This document shows, in pieces, positions 16,737 through 24,759 of a stretch of 64,000 nt of DNA; within the stretch, counting starts at the first letter, position 1; every line of letters starts with the position of its first letter. The DNA comes from Verrucomicrobiota bacterium. GTDB taxonomy: Bacteria; Verrucomicrobiota; Verrucomicrobiia; Limisphaerales; UBA9464. The stretch spans positions 1 through 64,000 of the forward strand of contig CANIZL010000013.1 of assembly GCA_947471985.1 (NCBI GenBank). The letters are read 5' to 3'. Made by a program: the position numbers and the translations under genes. A model generated the notes under the pieces. The model saw nothing but the letters and a program-made list of their open reading frames with translations. It searched no databases and was not told where the DNA came from.

Positions 16737-17840
16737 ATGCTGAAAGCTGGCATCGTGGGCCTGCCGAATGTCGGCAAATCCACCCTTTTTAACGCCGTCA
16801 CCCGCACCCGCAAGGCGCAGGCGGCCAACTACCCCTTTTGTACCATCGACCCGAACGTCGGCATCGTCACGGTGCCCGATGAACGCCTCGGCGTGCTGCA
16901 AAAGATCGCCAAAACCAACGTCATCATCCCGGCGGCGATCGAATTCGTCGACATCGCCGGCCTGGTAAAAGGTGCCGCTTCCGGGGAGGGACTCGGCAAC
17001 AAGTTCCTGAGCCACATCCGCGAAGTCGATGCCGTGGTGCAGGTCGTGCGCTGCTTCGAAGATGCCGACATCCATCACGTCGCCGGCAACGTGGATCCCG
17101 TCCGGGACATCGAAACCATCACCACCGAACTCGTCCTGGCCGATCTGGAAGGGGTCACCAAGCGCCTGGAGAAGGTGGCCAAGGACGCCAAGCGCGGGGA
17201 CAAGGAAGCCCTCGCCGAGCAGGCCGTGCTGGTGAAACTCAAGCCGCACCTCGATGCCGGCAAGCCCGCCATTACCTGCGAACTGACGCCCGAGGACCGG
17301 GTGGTCGCGCGCGCCTTCTGGTTGATGACCGACAAACGCACGATTTTCGCGTGCAACGTCAAGGAGTCGGACCTCGCCACCGCGGAGACCAATCCCTTCG
17401 TGCTGAAAGTCCGCGAATACGCCCAGAACCACTTCGGCTGCGAAGCCGTGGTCATCAGCGCCCAGATCGAAAGCGATCTCGTGGACCTCACCGAAGAGGA
17501 AGCCAAAGCCTTCCTGCTCGAACTCGGCGTCAAGGAATCCGGCGTCGGCGCCCTCATCCGCGGCACCTATCATCTGCTGGGCCTCCGCACCTATTTCACG
17601 GCCGGTGAAAAGGAAGTCCGCGCCTGGACCATTCATGCCGGCGACACCGCTCCCAAGGCGGCCGGTGTGATCCATTCCGATTTCGAACGCGGGTTCATCA
17701 AAGCGGAAACCGTCGCGTACAAGGACCTGGTTTCCTGTGGTTCCGTCGCGGCCGCCCGGGAAAAGGGTCTGTACCGCATGGAAGGCAAAGAGTACGTGGT
17801 GGCCGACGGGGACGTGCTGCTCTTCAAGTTCAACGTCTGA
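16737..17840 (+). CDS. ychF: Redox-regulated ATPase/GTPase YchF
   Basis: YchF (OLA1 family) is an Obg-related P-loop protein that binds ATP and associates with ribosomes. It is 367 residues, standard length. G1 is GLPNVGKS near residue 7; the [14 protein letters not shown] switch I segment, [22 protein letters not shown] (G3 and switch II) and a TGS domain at the end ([26 protein letters not shown]) are all clear. The atypical NxxE motif in place of NKxD in this family fits the NVKESD segment. ATG 16737 gives the canonical [11 protein letters not shown] start; earlier codons in frame are rejected. It is divergent from terC and followed by a strong terminator. Confidence 0.97.
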   Translation: MLKAGIVGLPNVGKSTLFNAVTRTRKAQAANYPFCTIDPNVGIVTVPDERLGVLQKIAKTNVIIPAAIEFVDIAGLVKGAASGEGLGNKFLSHIREVDAVVQVVRCFEDADIHHVAGNVDPVRDIETITTELVLADLEGVTKRLEKVAKDAKRGDKEALAEQAVLVKLKPHLDAGKPAITCELTPEDRVVARAFWLMTDKRTIFACNVKESDLATAETNPFVLKVREYAQNHFGCEAVVISAQIESDLVDLTEEEAKAFLLELGVKESGVGALIRGTYHLLGLRTYFTAGEKEVRAWTIHAGDTAPKAAGVIHSDFERGFIKAETVAYKDLVSCGSVAAAREKGLYRMEGKEYVVADGDVLLFKFNV

Positions 17841-17874
17841 GCCGCAGTTGCTGACCCGCTCAACGTCTTTCCCC

Positions 17875-17905
17875 ACGCCGCCCTGCGAGGCGGCGTTTTT
17901 CTTTT
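17875..17905 (+). terminator. Intrinsic terminator after ychF
   Basis: A perfect 8-bp GC-rich stem (ACGCCGCC at 17875-17882 with GGCGGCGT at 17889-17896) and a 6-base loop are followed by a T-rich run, TTTTTCTTTT. It begins 35 bp after the ychF stop, so ychF is probably monocistronic. Confidence 0.9.
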
Positions 17906-17997
17906 ATGCCGAGCCCCGATTCTGAACCCGGCACCGGCCGCACCGCGCCTGCGGCGTCGCCCGAAACCAATTCGTCTCCGGCGCGGTCTTCTTCACT

Positions 17998-19557
17998 GTG
18001 AAACTCCTGCGTTGGTGTTGCATCGTCAGTTGCGCCGGGTGGCTGGCCCACGCGGTCGGCCCGGCCGCCGATAAAAATGCTACGGACTTCTTCGGCCTCA
18101 CCAACGTCTGGTCCCTCCACCTGAAACTGTCGGCCGCCGACTGGGATCACCTCAATCCGACGGAACCCGCACGCGGCGATCGCCCGGATCGCCCGGATCG
18201 CCCGGATCGCCCGGATCGCCCGGATAGGCCCGAGGGACCCGGCCGCCCGCCCCGTCCCGAATTTGCCCCCGGAGATCGCCCGCCACCGGGAGGCCGCCCC
18301 GGCGGACGACCACCCGGGCCGCCCGGACCACCCCATCGGGAGTTCCCGTGGTCCACCGCCACCGTGGAATTCGGACCCGAGGTCTTCACCAACGTGTCCG
18401 TGCGTTTCAAGGGCAACAGTTCCTTCAACGGCTCCCGCAATTCCCTCAAGAAACCATTCAAGCTGGATTTCGATCGACAGGTCCCCGGACGGACCTTTTT
18501 CGGGCTGGAGGAATTGCTCCTCAACAACAACGTCAACGAACTCGCCCACCTCCGCGAGCCCCTCGCCTACGACGCCTTCCGCCGCGCCGATCTGCCGGCC
18601 CCACGCACCGCCTTCGTCCAGGTCCACCTCACGGTCACCGGCCAATTCGAAAATCGCTATCTCGGGCTCTACACCGCCGTGGAACCGGTCGAAGGCGATT
18701 TCCTGAAACACACGTTCGCCACCCGGCATGGCCTCCTGGTCAAACCGGAGGGAATTCGCGGTTTGGAATATTTCGGTGAGGACTGGCACGCCTACACCAA
18801 TCGGTACGAGGTCAAAAGCAAGCTCTCGAGTGCGAGCGCCCGGCGCTTGGTCGAGTTGACCCGCTTCGTGCAACAGGCCAACGAGGCTGAGTTCGACGCG
18901 CACCTCGACGACTACCTCGACGTGGAATCCACCCTGCGCTTTGTCGCGCTCAACGCGCTCCTGGCCAATTTGGATTCCTTCCTCGGCAACGGTCACAACT
19001 ACTATCTGTTTCTGTCCGATAAAGCGCGACCGGCCCGTTTCATTCCGTGGGATCTCAACGAGGCCTTCGGTGGACATCCGATGGCGGGCGATTCCCGGGC
19101 GCAGGCGGAATTCAGCGTGCTCCAGCCAACCCCGCCGGGGAATCGTTTCGTGGGACGCCTGCTTGCCCAACCCGCGCGAGCCGCGCGCTACCGGGAAATT
19201 TGCGCCAACCTGCTGACCAACGCCTTCAACGCCCCGCGGCTGATCGCCGACGCCGAACGCATTCGCCAAGCCACGGCCGAGAGCCTCGCCCGCGAGCCCC
19301 GCCAACCGGGACGCCGCGGCGGCCCTGGATTCGGTCCGCCTGAAGAACGACCCGAGGGCGCCCGACCGCCCACCGACCTGCCCGCGAATCGTCCCGCTCC
19401 CAATGACCCCATGCGTCGCGGCCGCGAGTTGCCGATCGCCGAATGGATTCAAGTGCGCGACGCCAACGTGCGGGCCGAACTCGCCGGCCAACGAACCAGT
19501 CCATCGCCGACCCTGGGACACTTCCCCGGCGGTCCGCCACCGCCGCGCCCGGAATAG
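17998..19557 (+). CDS. CotH kinase family secreted protein
   Basis: The product has 519 residues from a GTG start, with a signal peptide (LLRWCCIVSCAGWLAHA). CotH-family features are FTNVSVRFKGNSSFNGSRNSLKKPFKLDFD, the EELLLNNNVNELAHLREPLAYDAFRRADLPAPRTAFV segment, YLGLYTAVEPV, and the late NGHNYYLFLSDKARPARFIPWDLNEAFGG region. CotH of spore coats is an atypical protein kinase; whether this secreted relative is active is unknown. An insert after residue 60 is low complexity, with DRP repeated six times from a 9-bp DNA tandem (18178-18222), then a Pro/Gly-rich stretch. The C-terminus is also Pro/Arg-rich. It ends in TAG and stands alone before the VWA/OmpA cassette. Confidence 0.88.
   Translation: MKLLRWCCIVSCAGWLAHAVGPAADKNATDFFGLTNVWSLHLKLSAADWDHLNPTEPARGDRPDRPDRPDRPDRPDRPEGPGRPPRPEFAPGDRPPPGGRPGGRPPGPPGPPHREFPWSTATVEFGPEVFTNVSVRFKGNSSFNGSRNSLKKPFKLDFDRQVPGRTFFGLEELLLNNNVNELAHLREPLAYDAFRRADLPAPRTAFVQVHLTVTGQFENRYLGLYTAVEPVEGDFLKHTFATRHGLLVKPEGIRGLEYFGEDWHAYTNRYEVKSKLSSASARRLVELTRFVQQANEAEFDAHLDDYLDVESTLRFVALNALLANLDSFLGNGHNYYLFLSDKARPARFIPWDLNEAFGGHPMAGDSRAQAEFSVLQPTPPGNRFVGRLLAQPARAARYREICANLLTNAFNAPRLIADAERIRQATAESLAREPRQPGRRGGPGFGPPEERPEGARPPTDLPANRPAPNDPMRRGRELPIAEWIQVRDANVRAELAGQRTSPSPTLGHFPGGPPPPRPE
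18178..18222 (+). repeat. 9-bp tandem repeat inside the CotH gene
   Basis: GATCGCCCG is repeated five times perfectly, with a partial sixth unit, encoding the Asp-Arg-Pro tripeptide. The unit length is a multiple of three, so copy-number change would alter linker length without shifting the frame. Confidence 0.9.
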
Positions 19558-19711
19558 AATCGTCGCCGCGCCCCCGATCTCCTCCGCTTCCGCGCCTCCA
19601 CCAACCCGCGCGGGCGCCCGATATATCAAAGCGGCGCGGAGATCGCATGGAATCCACAAGCCATCGTCCAATCGTCGGCCCGGACTCGGTTCCATAGCGT
19701 TTTCGCGTCCG

Positions 19712-21436
19712 ATGAATGCCTTTACGCTTGTGAAGTTGGGTCGCCGGATCCGTCTCCGCGACATCCTCCCCCCGCCCTTCGTCCGCTGCCTTCTGGGCTT
19801 CCTCACCCTCAACGCGAGCACCGCGTTGTTCGGTCAGGAACCCTCCTTCCGCGAACGGGTCGGCCCCGGCGAAGTCGGCGTCGTCGCACCCGGCGATACG
19901 GTGTCGGTCCCTTATATCACGTGGGGCGCCGACCTCGTGACCTTCCAGGCCAACGGCGGACTCACCACCCGACCCGGCTCCATTTTCGCCCGGCACGGAC
20001 TCAATCTGCGATTGACCCCGGGTGACGATTTCATCCAGCAAGTGCGCGACTATCGCGCCGGTCGATCCCCTTTCCTGCGCGGCACCGTTCACATGATCGG
20101 CCTGGCCAGCGAGGTGCTGGGTTCCGATCCCCGCACGAAGGGCGTGGCCCTTCTCCAGCTCTCGTGGTCGGCCGGCGATCACCTGGTGGCGCGCGCGCCG
20201 TTGCGCACGGTCGCGGATCTGCGCGGACGCACGATTGCCCTCCAATCGGGCGGTCCCCATGTGGGTCTGTTGGACGACATCCTCCGCTCGGCCCGCCTCA
20301 CCTGGGACGACGTGAAAATCGTCTGGACGCGCGATCTCACCGGATCCGCGGAAACTCCGGCCGAACTCCTGCGCCAACGGAGTGAAATCGACGCCGCGTT
20401 CGCGATCTCGCCCGACATGGCGGGGCTCACCGGTGGTCTGCGGACCACGGGTTCCGGCGCCGAAGGCACGGTCCGTGGAGCCCACGTCCTGGTGTCCACC
20501 GCGGAGCTGAGCCGGTCGATTGCCGACATCTACGTGGTCCGTCGCGACTACTACGACACCCACAAGGAGCAGGTGACCCAATTCGTCGTGGGTTACCTCC
20601 AGGCCGCCGAGGAGGTCCAAGCGCGGCGACAGGGACGCGACACCAATGCCCTTGCCGGCCAGCGCGCGCTGCTGCTGCAAGCGCAGGAAATCTACGGCAA
20701 AACCGCACTGCCCACGCTGGCGGACGCCGCGGGTCTGCTGGCCGATGCGACGCTGGTCGGCTACCCCGGCAACGTCGCCTTTTTCACCGAAGCCGGCAAT
20801 CTCTCGGGCTTTGCCGCCCTGCAAAAATCCGCGCTCGATCTCGCCACCAGTCGGGGGTACGCACGGGAGCGCATGGGGTTGTTTCCCAGTGGACTCGATT
20901 ACACCGCCCCGGCGTTCAAAAACTTTCTGAAGCACACCGAGGCCGGCCGCACCGGACGCTTCCGCGCCGAAGCCGTGCGGGAGGAAATCGAGGCGCTCAG
21001 CGCCGGCGGCGCGCTGGATGATCGCACGATTCTCAGCTTTACGATTCACTTCGAACCCAATCAGAACGCGTTCTCCGCCGAAAACTATGGCGCGGAGTTC
21101 CGCCGGGTGGTGGAATTGGCCGACAAATACGGCAACGCCGTCGTGGCGATCCGCGGTCATGCCGATCCGACCAAGACGCTGCTGGATCTGGTTAAATCCG
21201 GACTGACGAAGGGCGTGTTGAAACGCACCGGGGCGCCGGGCAATTACAGCTACTCGTTAAATGGCGAACCACTGGATCTGCGTGCCACGGCGAAGTGGAC
21301 CCAGTTGATCAACGACGGCGCCTTCGACGGTGTGGCGGAAACGAATCCGCGGGAAACGCTGCAAGCCGCACTCAATCTCAGTCGCCAACGCGCCGAAGCC
21401 GTGCGCGAAAGCATCGTGGGCTACGCCAAAGCCTAG
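19712..21436 (+). CDS. Substrate-binding protein/OmpA fusion, amber-interrupted
   Basis: The annotated frame gives 574 residues and ends at TAG 21434-21436. The N-terminus carries a signal-like segment (FVRCLLGFLTLNASTALFG). The first two thirds resemble an NMT1/TauT-type ABC-transporter substrate-binding protein: TFQANGGLTTRPGSIFARHGLNLRL, GRTIALQSGGPHVGLLDDILRSARL and YVVRRDYYDTHKEQVTQFV. The last part is an OmpA-like peptidoglycan-binding domain (FTIHFEPNQNAF, AIRGHADPTKT and ALNLSRQRAEAVRESI) split by an insertion of about 60 residues. The sequence past the TAG continues in the same frame for 55 codons and supplies the missing end of that domain, so the full gene should run to 21604. It heads a cassette with a VWA protein and a second binding-protein/OmpA fusion. 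Confidence 0.85.
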   Translation: MNAFTLVKLGRRIRLRDILPPPFVRCLLGFLTLNASTALFGQEPSFRERVGPGEVGVVAPGDTVSVPYITWGADLVTFQANGGLTTRPGSIFARHGLNLRLTPGDDFIQQVRDYRAGRSPFLRGTVHMIGLASEVLGSDPRTKGVALLQLSWSAGDHLVARAPLRTVADLRGRTIALQSGGPHVGLLDDILRSARLTWDDVKIVWTRDLTGSAETPAELLRQRSEIDAAFAISPDMAGLTGGLRTTGSGAEGTVRGAHVLVSTAELSRSIADIYVVRRDYYDTHKEQVTQFVVGYLQAAEEVQARRQGRDTNALAGQRALLLQAQEIYGKTALPTLADAAGLLADATLVGYPGNVAFFTEAGNLSGFAALQKSALDLATSRGYARERMGLFPSGLDYTAPAFKNFLKHTEAGRTGRFRAEAVREEIEALSAGGALDDRTILSFTIHFEPNQNAFSAENYGAEFRRVVELADKYGNAVVAIRGHADPTKTLLDLVKSGLTKGVLKRTGAPGNYSYSLNGEPLDLRATAKWTQLINDGAFDGVAETNPRETLQAALNLSRQRAEAVRESIVGYAKA

Positions 21437-21604
21437 GGTCTCAACCTCGACAAAACCCAAATCCAACCCGTAGGCGTCGGCATCCGCGAACCCTTCATCG
21501 CCAAGCCGACGAACCCGGATGAAGCCCGCCAAAACATGCGCGTGGAATTCCGACTGGTGCGGGTGACCGCGGAAACGACCAAGGCCGGGGAATTCGATTT
21601 CTAA
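21437..21604 (+). pseudogene. In-frame 3' continuation of the SBP-OmpA gene
   Basis: Reading on from the TAG in the same frame gives GLNLDKTQIQPVGVGIREPF and then an NMRVEFRLVRV segment before TAA 21602-21604. This is the normal close of an OmpA-like domain: the GxD..xI..xGxG loop, then the NxRVEFR strand. One substitution, for example AAG, GAG or CAG to TAG, would explain the interruption. TAG is an ordinary terminal stop elsewhere in the window (rnhC, the LTA-synthase-like gene, the CotH gene and exoD), so genome-wide reassignment is unlikely. Confidence 0.8.
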
Positions 21605-21718
21605 CGCCCCGCCGGGTCCGGCGAGGCGCCGGGCCTCCCAACGTAACACCCCTTCGGCTCACCGCGCCGAAGTGCCCACCACATGCGTCCGCCTTGGTCC
21701 GAATCGTCCCGCCCTGCC

Positions 21719-22603
21719 ATGACTCCCCACGATCCCTCTGTGAAGACTCGATTCCGTCAGCACCTCCGCAGCGCCAGCGAGCGACTTCTCCGACCGCTAA
21801 AACGGGTCCGCGGAGGGATCGTTTGGGGCGCCGCGCTCCTCACGCTCTCCGTTCTGGCCCAGGCACCGGAGAGTGCCCGGGATCACGTGGTGATCGTCCT
21901 CGATGCCTCCGGCTCAATGGCGGGACGGATCCAGCCGGAGACTCCCGTGGACCGCATGACCGCCGCCAAAGTGGCCCTGCTCAAAGTGACGCAGAAACTC
22001 TCTACCAACACCCACATCGGTCTCCTCGTGTTCAGCGATCCCCGTTTGAAAGACGATTGGGTTTATCCGCTCGGTCCTTTGAACCTGGCACGCCTGCGGG
22101 AGGCGATCCGGCAACCCCAGCCCGGGGCCGGAACCCCTCTGGGTGCTTACCTCAAGAAAGGGGCCGACCGGCTGTTACAGGCCCGGGAGGAACACCACGG
22201 TTACGGCACCTATCGATTGCTGGTTGTTACCGACGGCGAAGCGCAGGACGCCGATCTTGTCGAACGTTACACCCCGGAAATCACCCGCCGGGGCCTCACC
22301 CTGGACGTGATCGGTGTGGCCATGGCTCAACGCCATACGTTGGCCCGCCTGGCCAGTAGTTATCGCCCCGCCAACGATTCCGCCGCCCTGGATCGGGCCG
22401 TGTCCGAAGTGCTCGCCGAGGGTGGGAATGCGCCCGGATCCCCCGCCATTCCCGCGGCGGATTTCGAACTCCTGCGCGCTCTCCCCGTGGGGTTGGCGAC
22501 TGCCGCCGTGGAGGCCCTGTCGCAGGTGGAGAACACCCCAATCGGGGACCGACGCACCGGCTCAATACCCCCGGACGGCGCCCGCCCTCGCCGCCAGCCG
22601 TGA
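21719..22603 (+). CDS. Secreted von Willebrand factor A protein
   Basis: From the ATG at 21719 the product is 294 residues. A basic N-terminus and WGAALLTLSVLAQA form a likely signal peptide. The VWA domain has the MIDAS motif DASGS in VVIVLDASGSMAGR, a conserved Thr in GAGTPLGAYL and an Asp in LLVVTDGEAQD, so metal-dependent protein binding is expected in the periplasm. The final roughly 60 residues look disordered. It follows the binding-protein/OmpA gene by 114 bp (after its full 3' end), and its TGA overlaps a GTG start codon of the next frame. A start at 21683 is also possible. Confidence 0.85.
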   Translation: MTPHDPSVKTRFRQHLRSASERLLRPLKRVRGGIVWGAALLTLSVLAQAPESARDHVVIVLDASGSMAGRIQPETPVDRMTAAKVALLKVTQKLSTNTHIGLLVFSDPRLKDDWVYPLGPLNLARLREAIRQPQPGAGTPLGAYLKKGADRLLQAREEHHGYGTYRLLVVTDGEAQDADLVERYTPEITRRGLTLDVIGVAMAQRHTLARLASSYRPANDSAALDRAVSEVLAEGGNAPGSPAIPAADFELLRALPVGLATAAVEALSQVENTPIGDRRTGSIPPDGARPRRQP

Positions 22604-22665
22604 ATCGCCCGCCGCGTGAAGCCTTCGCTGCACCCGCATTTTCTCTCCCATCGGAATCCCTTGTT

Positions 22666-23961
22666 ATGAGCGCTTCATCCGCCGGCCGTGCCCGGGGTTA
22701 TTTGATTGCCTCCGCCTTGTGGCTGGTGATCGTCGCCGTGCTGGCGCTGGCGTATCGGGGATGGGTGCAGCCCCGACGGCACCAAAATCTCACCGCCGCC
22801 ACCAGTGCCCGGCAGCCGTACCTTCAGGAGATCGCCGTGGGCGGCGACCACTTCAGTGGCTACGCCCTGCTCCGTTCCCCCGCGTTTCGCGCGGACCTGC
22901 AACGGGAAGGGCTGCGCTTGCGGTGGGTCGAAGATTCCGGCGACGTCGCCGCCCGACTGGAATCGCTGCGCACCGGTGAACTCCATCTGGCGGCAATGTC
23001 CCTCGATGCCCTGCTGACTCTCGGAGCCCGCGTCGGCTTCCCCGGCGCGATTGTTCTGGTCCTCGACATCCGCGCGGAAGGAGGGCCTGTACCCGACGTC
23101 CTAATCGCCCGCCGGGAGTTTCTCCGGGATCAGCCGGAGCGGGTCCAAGCCGTACTCGCGGCGGAAGCCCGTGCGCTTTGGCAGTATCGTCACCCACCCG
23201 CAGGCCTGCGGCAGCTGGTGCGGGAGGATGCACAGAACCACGGAACCGCCCTGACCGAGGACCAGGCCGAGAAAATCGCCGCCGGAATTCAGTGGCAAAA
23301 CGTCCAGGAAAACTACGCCTTCTTCCAGCTCCTTCCTTCCGTCGAGCGTGCCGGATTGCCGGGACTGGAAGAACTCATCGCCGATCGCACCGAGGGATTG
23401 ATGCGCACCCAAAACCTCACCGCGGATCCCCTCGCCGGCCGACGCCATTCCCTCTACTACGACCGCCCCCTCGCCGCCCTGCAAACGGCGCGCTTTCATC
23501 CGGGCCGACCCGCCGATCGTCCGCGCCCCGAGGGTGCGGCCGCAGCGTCACCACTCAGCGGCCGCAGCGAACCCGAAGCCACCGCCTTGCGCGAGGAGGA
23601 ATGGCAACAACTCCGCCCACTGGCGGAACTCCGCACCGAACCGATCGTTTTCTCCCGAGGTTCGGCCGAGCTTTCGATCGAAGGCCAGCAAACCGCCGCG
23701 GAGTGCCTGCGCAAGTTGCAGCAATTTCCCGAAGCCTATTTACGGGTTCGCGGCCACGCCCGCCCGGACGGCGATCCCGAAGCAAATCGGACACTGGCGC
23801 AAGCACGGGCCGACGCCGTGGTACACGCCCTGATCGCCGCCGGCCTCGACCCGCGCCGGGTCCATGCCGAAGTGGACGTGCCCCGCCCCAGCGGAAGCCC
23901 CAGTGCCACGATCGGCGAAGCCCAAGCGGTCAGCTTTAGCGCGGGCCAGGTACCGTATTGA
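22666..23961 (+). CDS. Shortened substrate-binding protein/OmpA fusion
   Basis: The product has 431 residues from ATG 22666 (or 453 from the GTG at 22600, which overlaps the VWA stop). One N-terminal membrane segment (GYLIASALWLVIVAVLALAY) anchors it. Residues 60-250 resemble the NMT1-like binding fold of the gene two upstream (GDHFSGYALLRSPAF, RWVEDSGDVAARLESLRTGELHLAAMSLDALL), but the central lobe is much shorter, apparently deleted around LVLDIRAEGGPVPDVLIARR. The C-terminal 110 residues are an OmpA-like domain (FSRGSAELSIEGQ, YLRVRGHARPDGDPEANRTLAQARADAVVHAL). The protein therefore probably links the inner membrane to peptidoglycan. Together with the VWA gene it forms a three-gene envelope cassette of unknown purpose. 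Confidence 0.78.
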   Translation: MSASSAGRARGYLIASALWLVIVAVLALAYRGWVQPRRHQNLTAATSARQPYLQEIAVGGDHFSGYALLRSPAFRADLQREGLRLRWVEDSGDVAARLESLRTGELHLAAMSLDALLTLGARVGFPGAIVLVLDIRAEGGPVPDVLIARREFLRDQPERVQAVLAAEARALWQYRHPPAGLRQLVREDAQNHGTALTEDQAEKIAAGIQWQNVQENYAFFQLLPSVERAGLPGLEELIADRTEGLMRTQNLTADPLAGRRHSLYYDRPLAALQTARFHPGRPADRPRPEGAAAASPLSGRSEPEATALREEEWQQLRPLAELRTEPIVFSRGSAELSIEGQQTAAECLRKLQQFPEAYLRVRGHARPDGDPEANRTLAQARADAVVHALIAAGLDPRRVHAEVDVPRPSGSPSATIGEAQAVSFSAGQVPY

Positions 23962-24035
23962 CGGCCCCAGGTTCGTCCTGCCGATCCTGCGGGTTCCCCG
24001 TGCGAGTCGCCGCGGCGTCTGTCAGGATTCCGGGC

Positions 24036-24662
24036 ATGCCGCCGCTGCAATCCTGGTTTCCGACACAGATTTATCAAAGCCGCCTGCTCCGTCAGGCGTC
24101 CGCCAGCCAACAGTTCAACCGCGAACTGCTGAAGGAATGTCATCAGTATCGCGACTTCGATGACGCGGGCCGGAAGTGGTCGGCGAAGAATTATCCCGGC
24201 GGCTACACCTCCTACGGCTCCCTCGACAAACTCCATCGCATCAGCAGCACCTTCGGCGATCTCGAGCGCCATCTGCAACGCCACGCCCGGAGCTTCGCGC
24301 AGGCTCTGGATTGGGATCTGGGCGCCGGACAGCTGATTCTGACGGATTGCTGGATCAATATCATGCCGCGGCAAACGGCCCACAGCATGCATCTGCATCC
24401 CAATTCCGTGATCAGCGGCACTTACTACGTGGCCACGCCCCGCGGATGTGCCGGCTTGAAATTTGAGGATCCGCGCCTGAGCAAATTCATGGCGGCCCCG
24501 CCGCGCACCGCGACCGCCCGGCGGGAAAATCAATTGTACATCACCTACCCCGCCGCCGCCGGATCCATCATCCTCTTCGAGAGCTGGCTCCGACACGAGG
24601 TCCCGGCCAATCCCGTCGCCGCCGAACGCATCAGCATCAGTTTTAATTTCGCCTGGGATTGA
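24036..24662 (+). CDS. TIGR02466-type putative 2OG-Fe(II) oxygenase
   Basis: The product has 208 residues from ATG 24036. It matches the TIGR02466 family of small putative 2-oxoglutarate/iron oxygenases: WFPTQIYQSRL at the N-terminus, the metal-site region AHSMHLHPNSVISGTYYVATP near residue 112, FEDPRL, YITYPAAAGSIILFESWLRHEV and the closing ERISISFNFAWD, where the second His (RHEV) and Arg (ERIS) would bind iron and 2-oxoglutarate. Substrates are unknown; family members often hydroxylate amino acids or small molecules. It lies between the OmpA cassette and priA with no overlap on either side. The upstream extension to 23958 is rejected because family homology begins at WFPTQI. Confidence 0.85.
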   Translation: MPPLQSWFPTQIYQSRLLRQASASQQFNRELLKECHQYRDFDDAGRKWSAKNYPGGYTSYGSLDKLHRISSTFGDLERHLQRHARSFAQALDWDLGAGQLILTDCWINIMPRQTAHSMHLHPNSVISGTYYVATPRGCAGLKFEDPRLSKFMAAPPRTATARRENQLYITYPAAAGSIILFESWLRHEVPANPVAAERISISFNFAWD

Positions 24663-24759
24663 GGTCCCGAAACGGGAATTCCCGGCCCCGGGTTGGAGCC
24701 GCCCCGGAAAACCCCGGATCCCCCCCGCCTGGCACGTGCCCCGCACCGCGGAGCCTGCC

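Noticed and set aside
17860-21160. Two long minus-strand frames opposite the CotH and SBP-OmpA genes
   Set aside because: Both are low complexity (for example repeated Ala-Ile-Arg opposite the DRP repeat) and overlap well-supported plus-strand genes.
21434-21436. Genome-wide TAG reassignment (for example pyrrolysine) to explain the interrupted gene
   Set aside because: TAG ends several intact genes in the window (exoD, the CotH gene, the LTA-synthase-like gene and rnhC), and no suppressor tRNA was seen.
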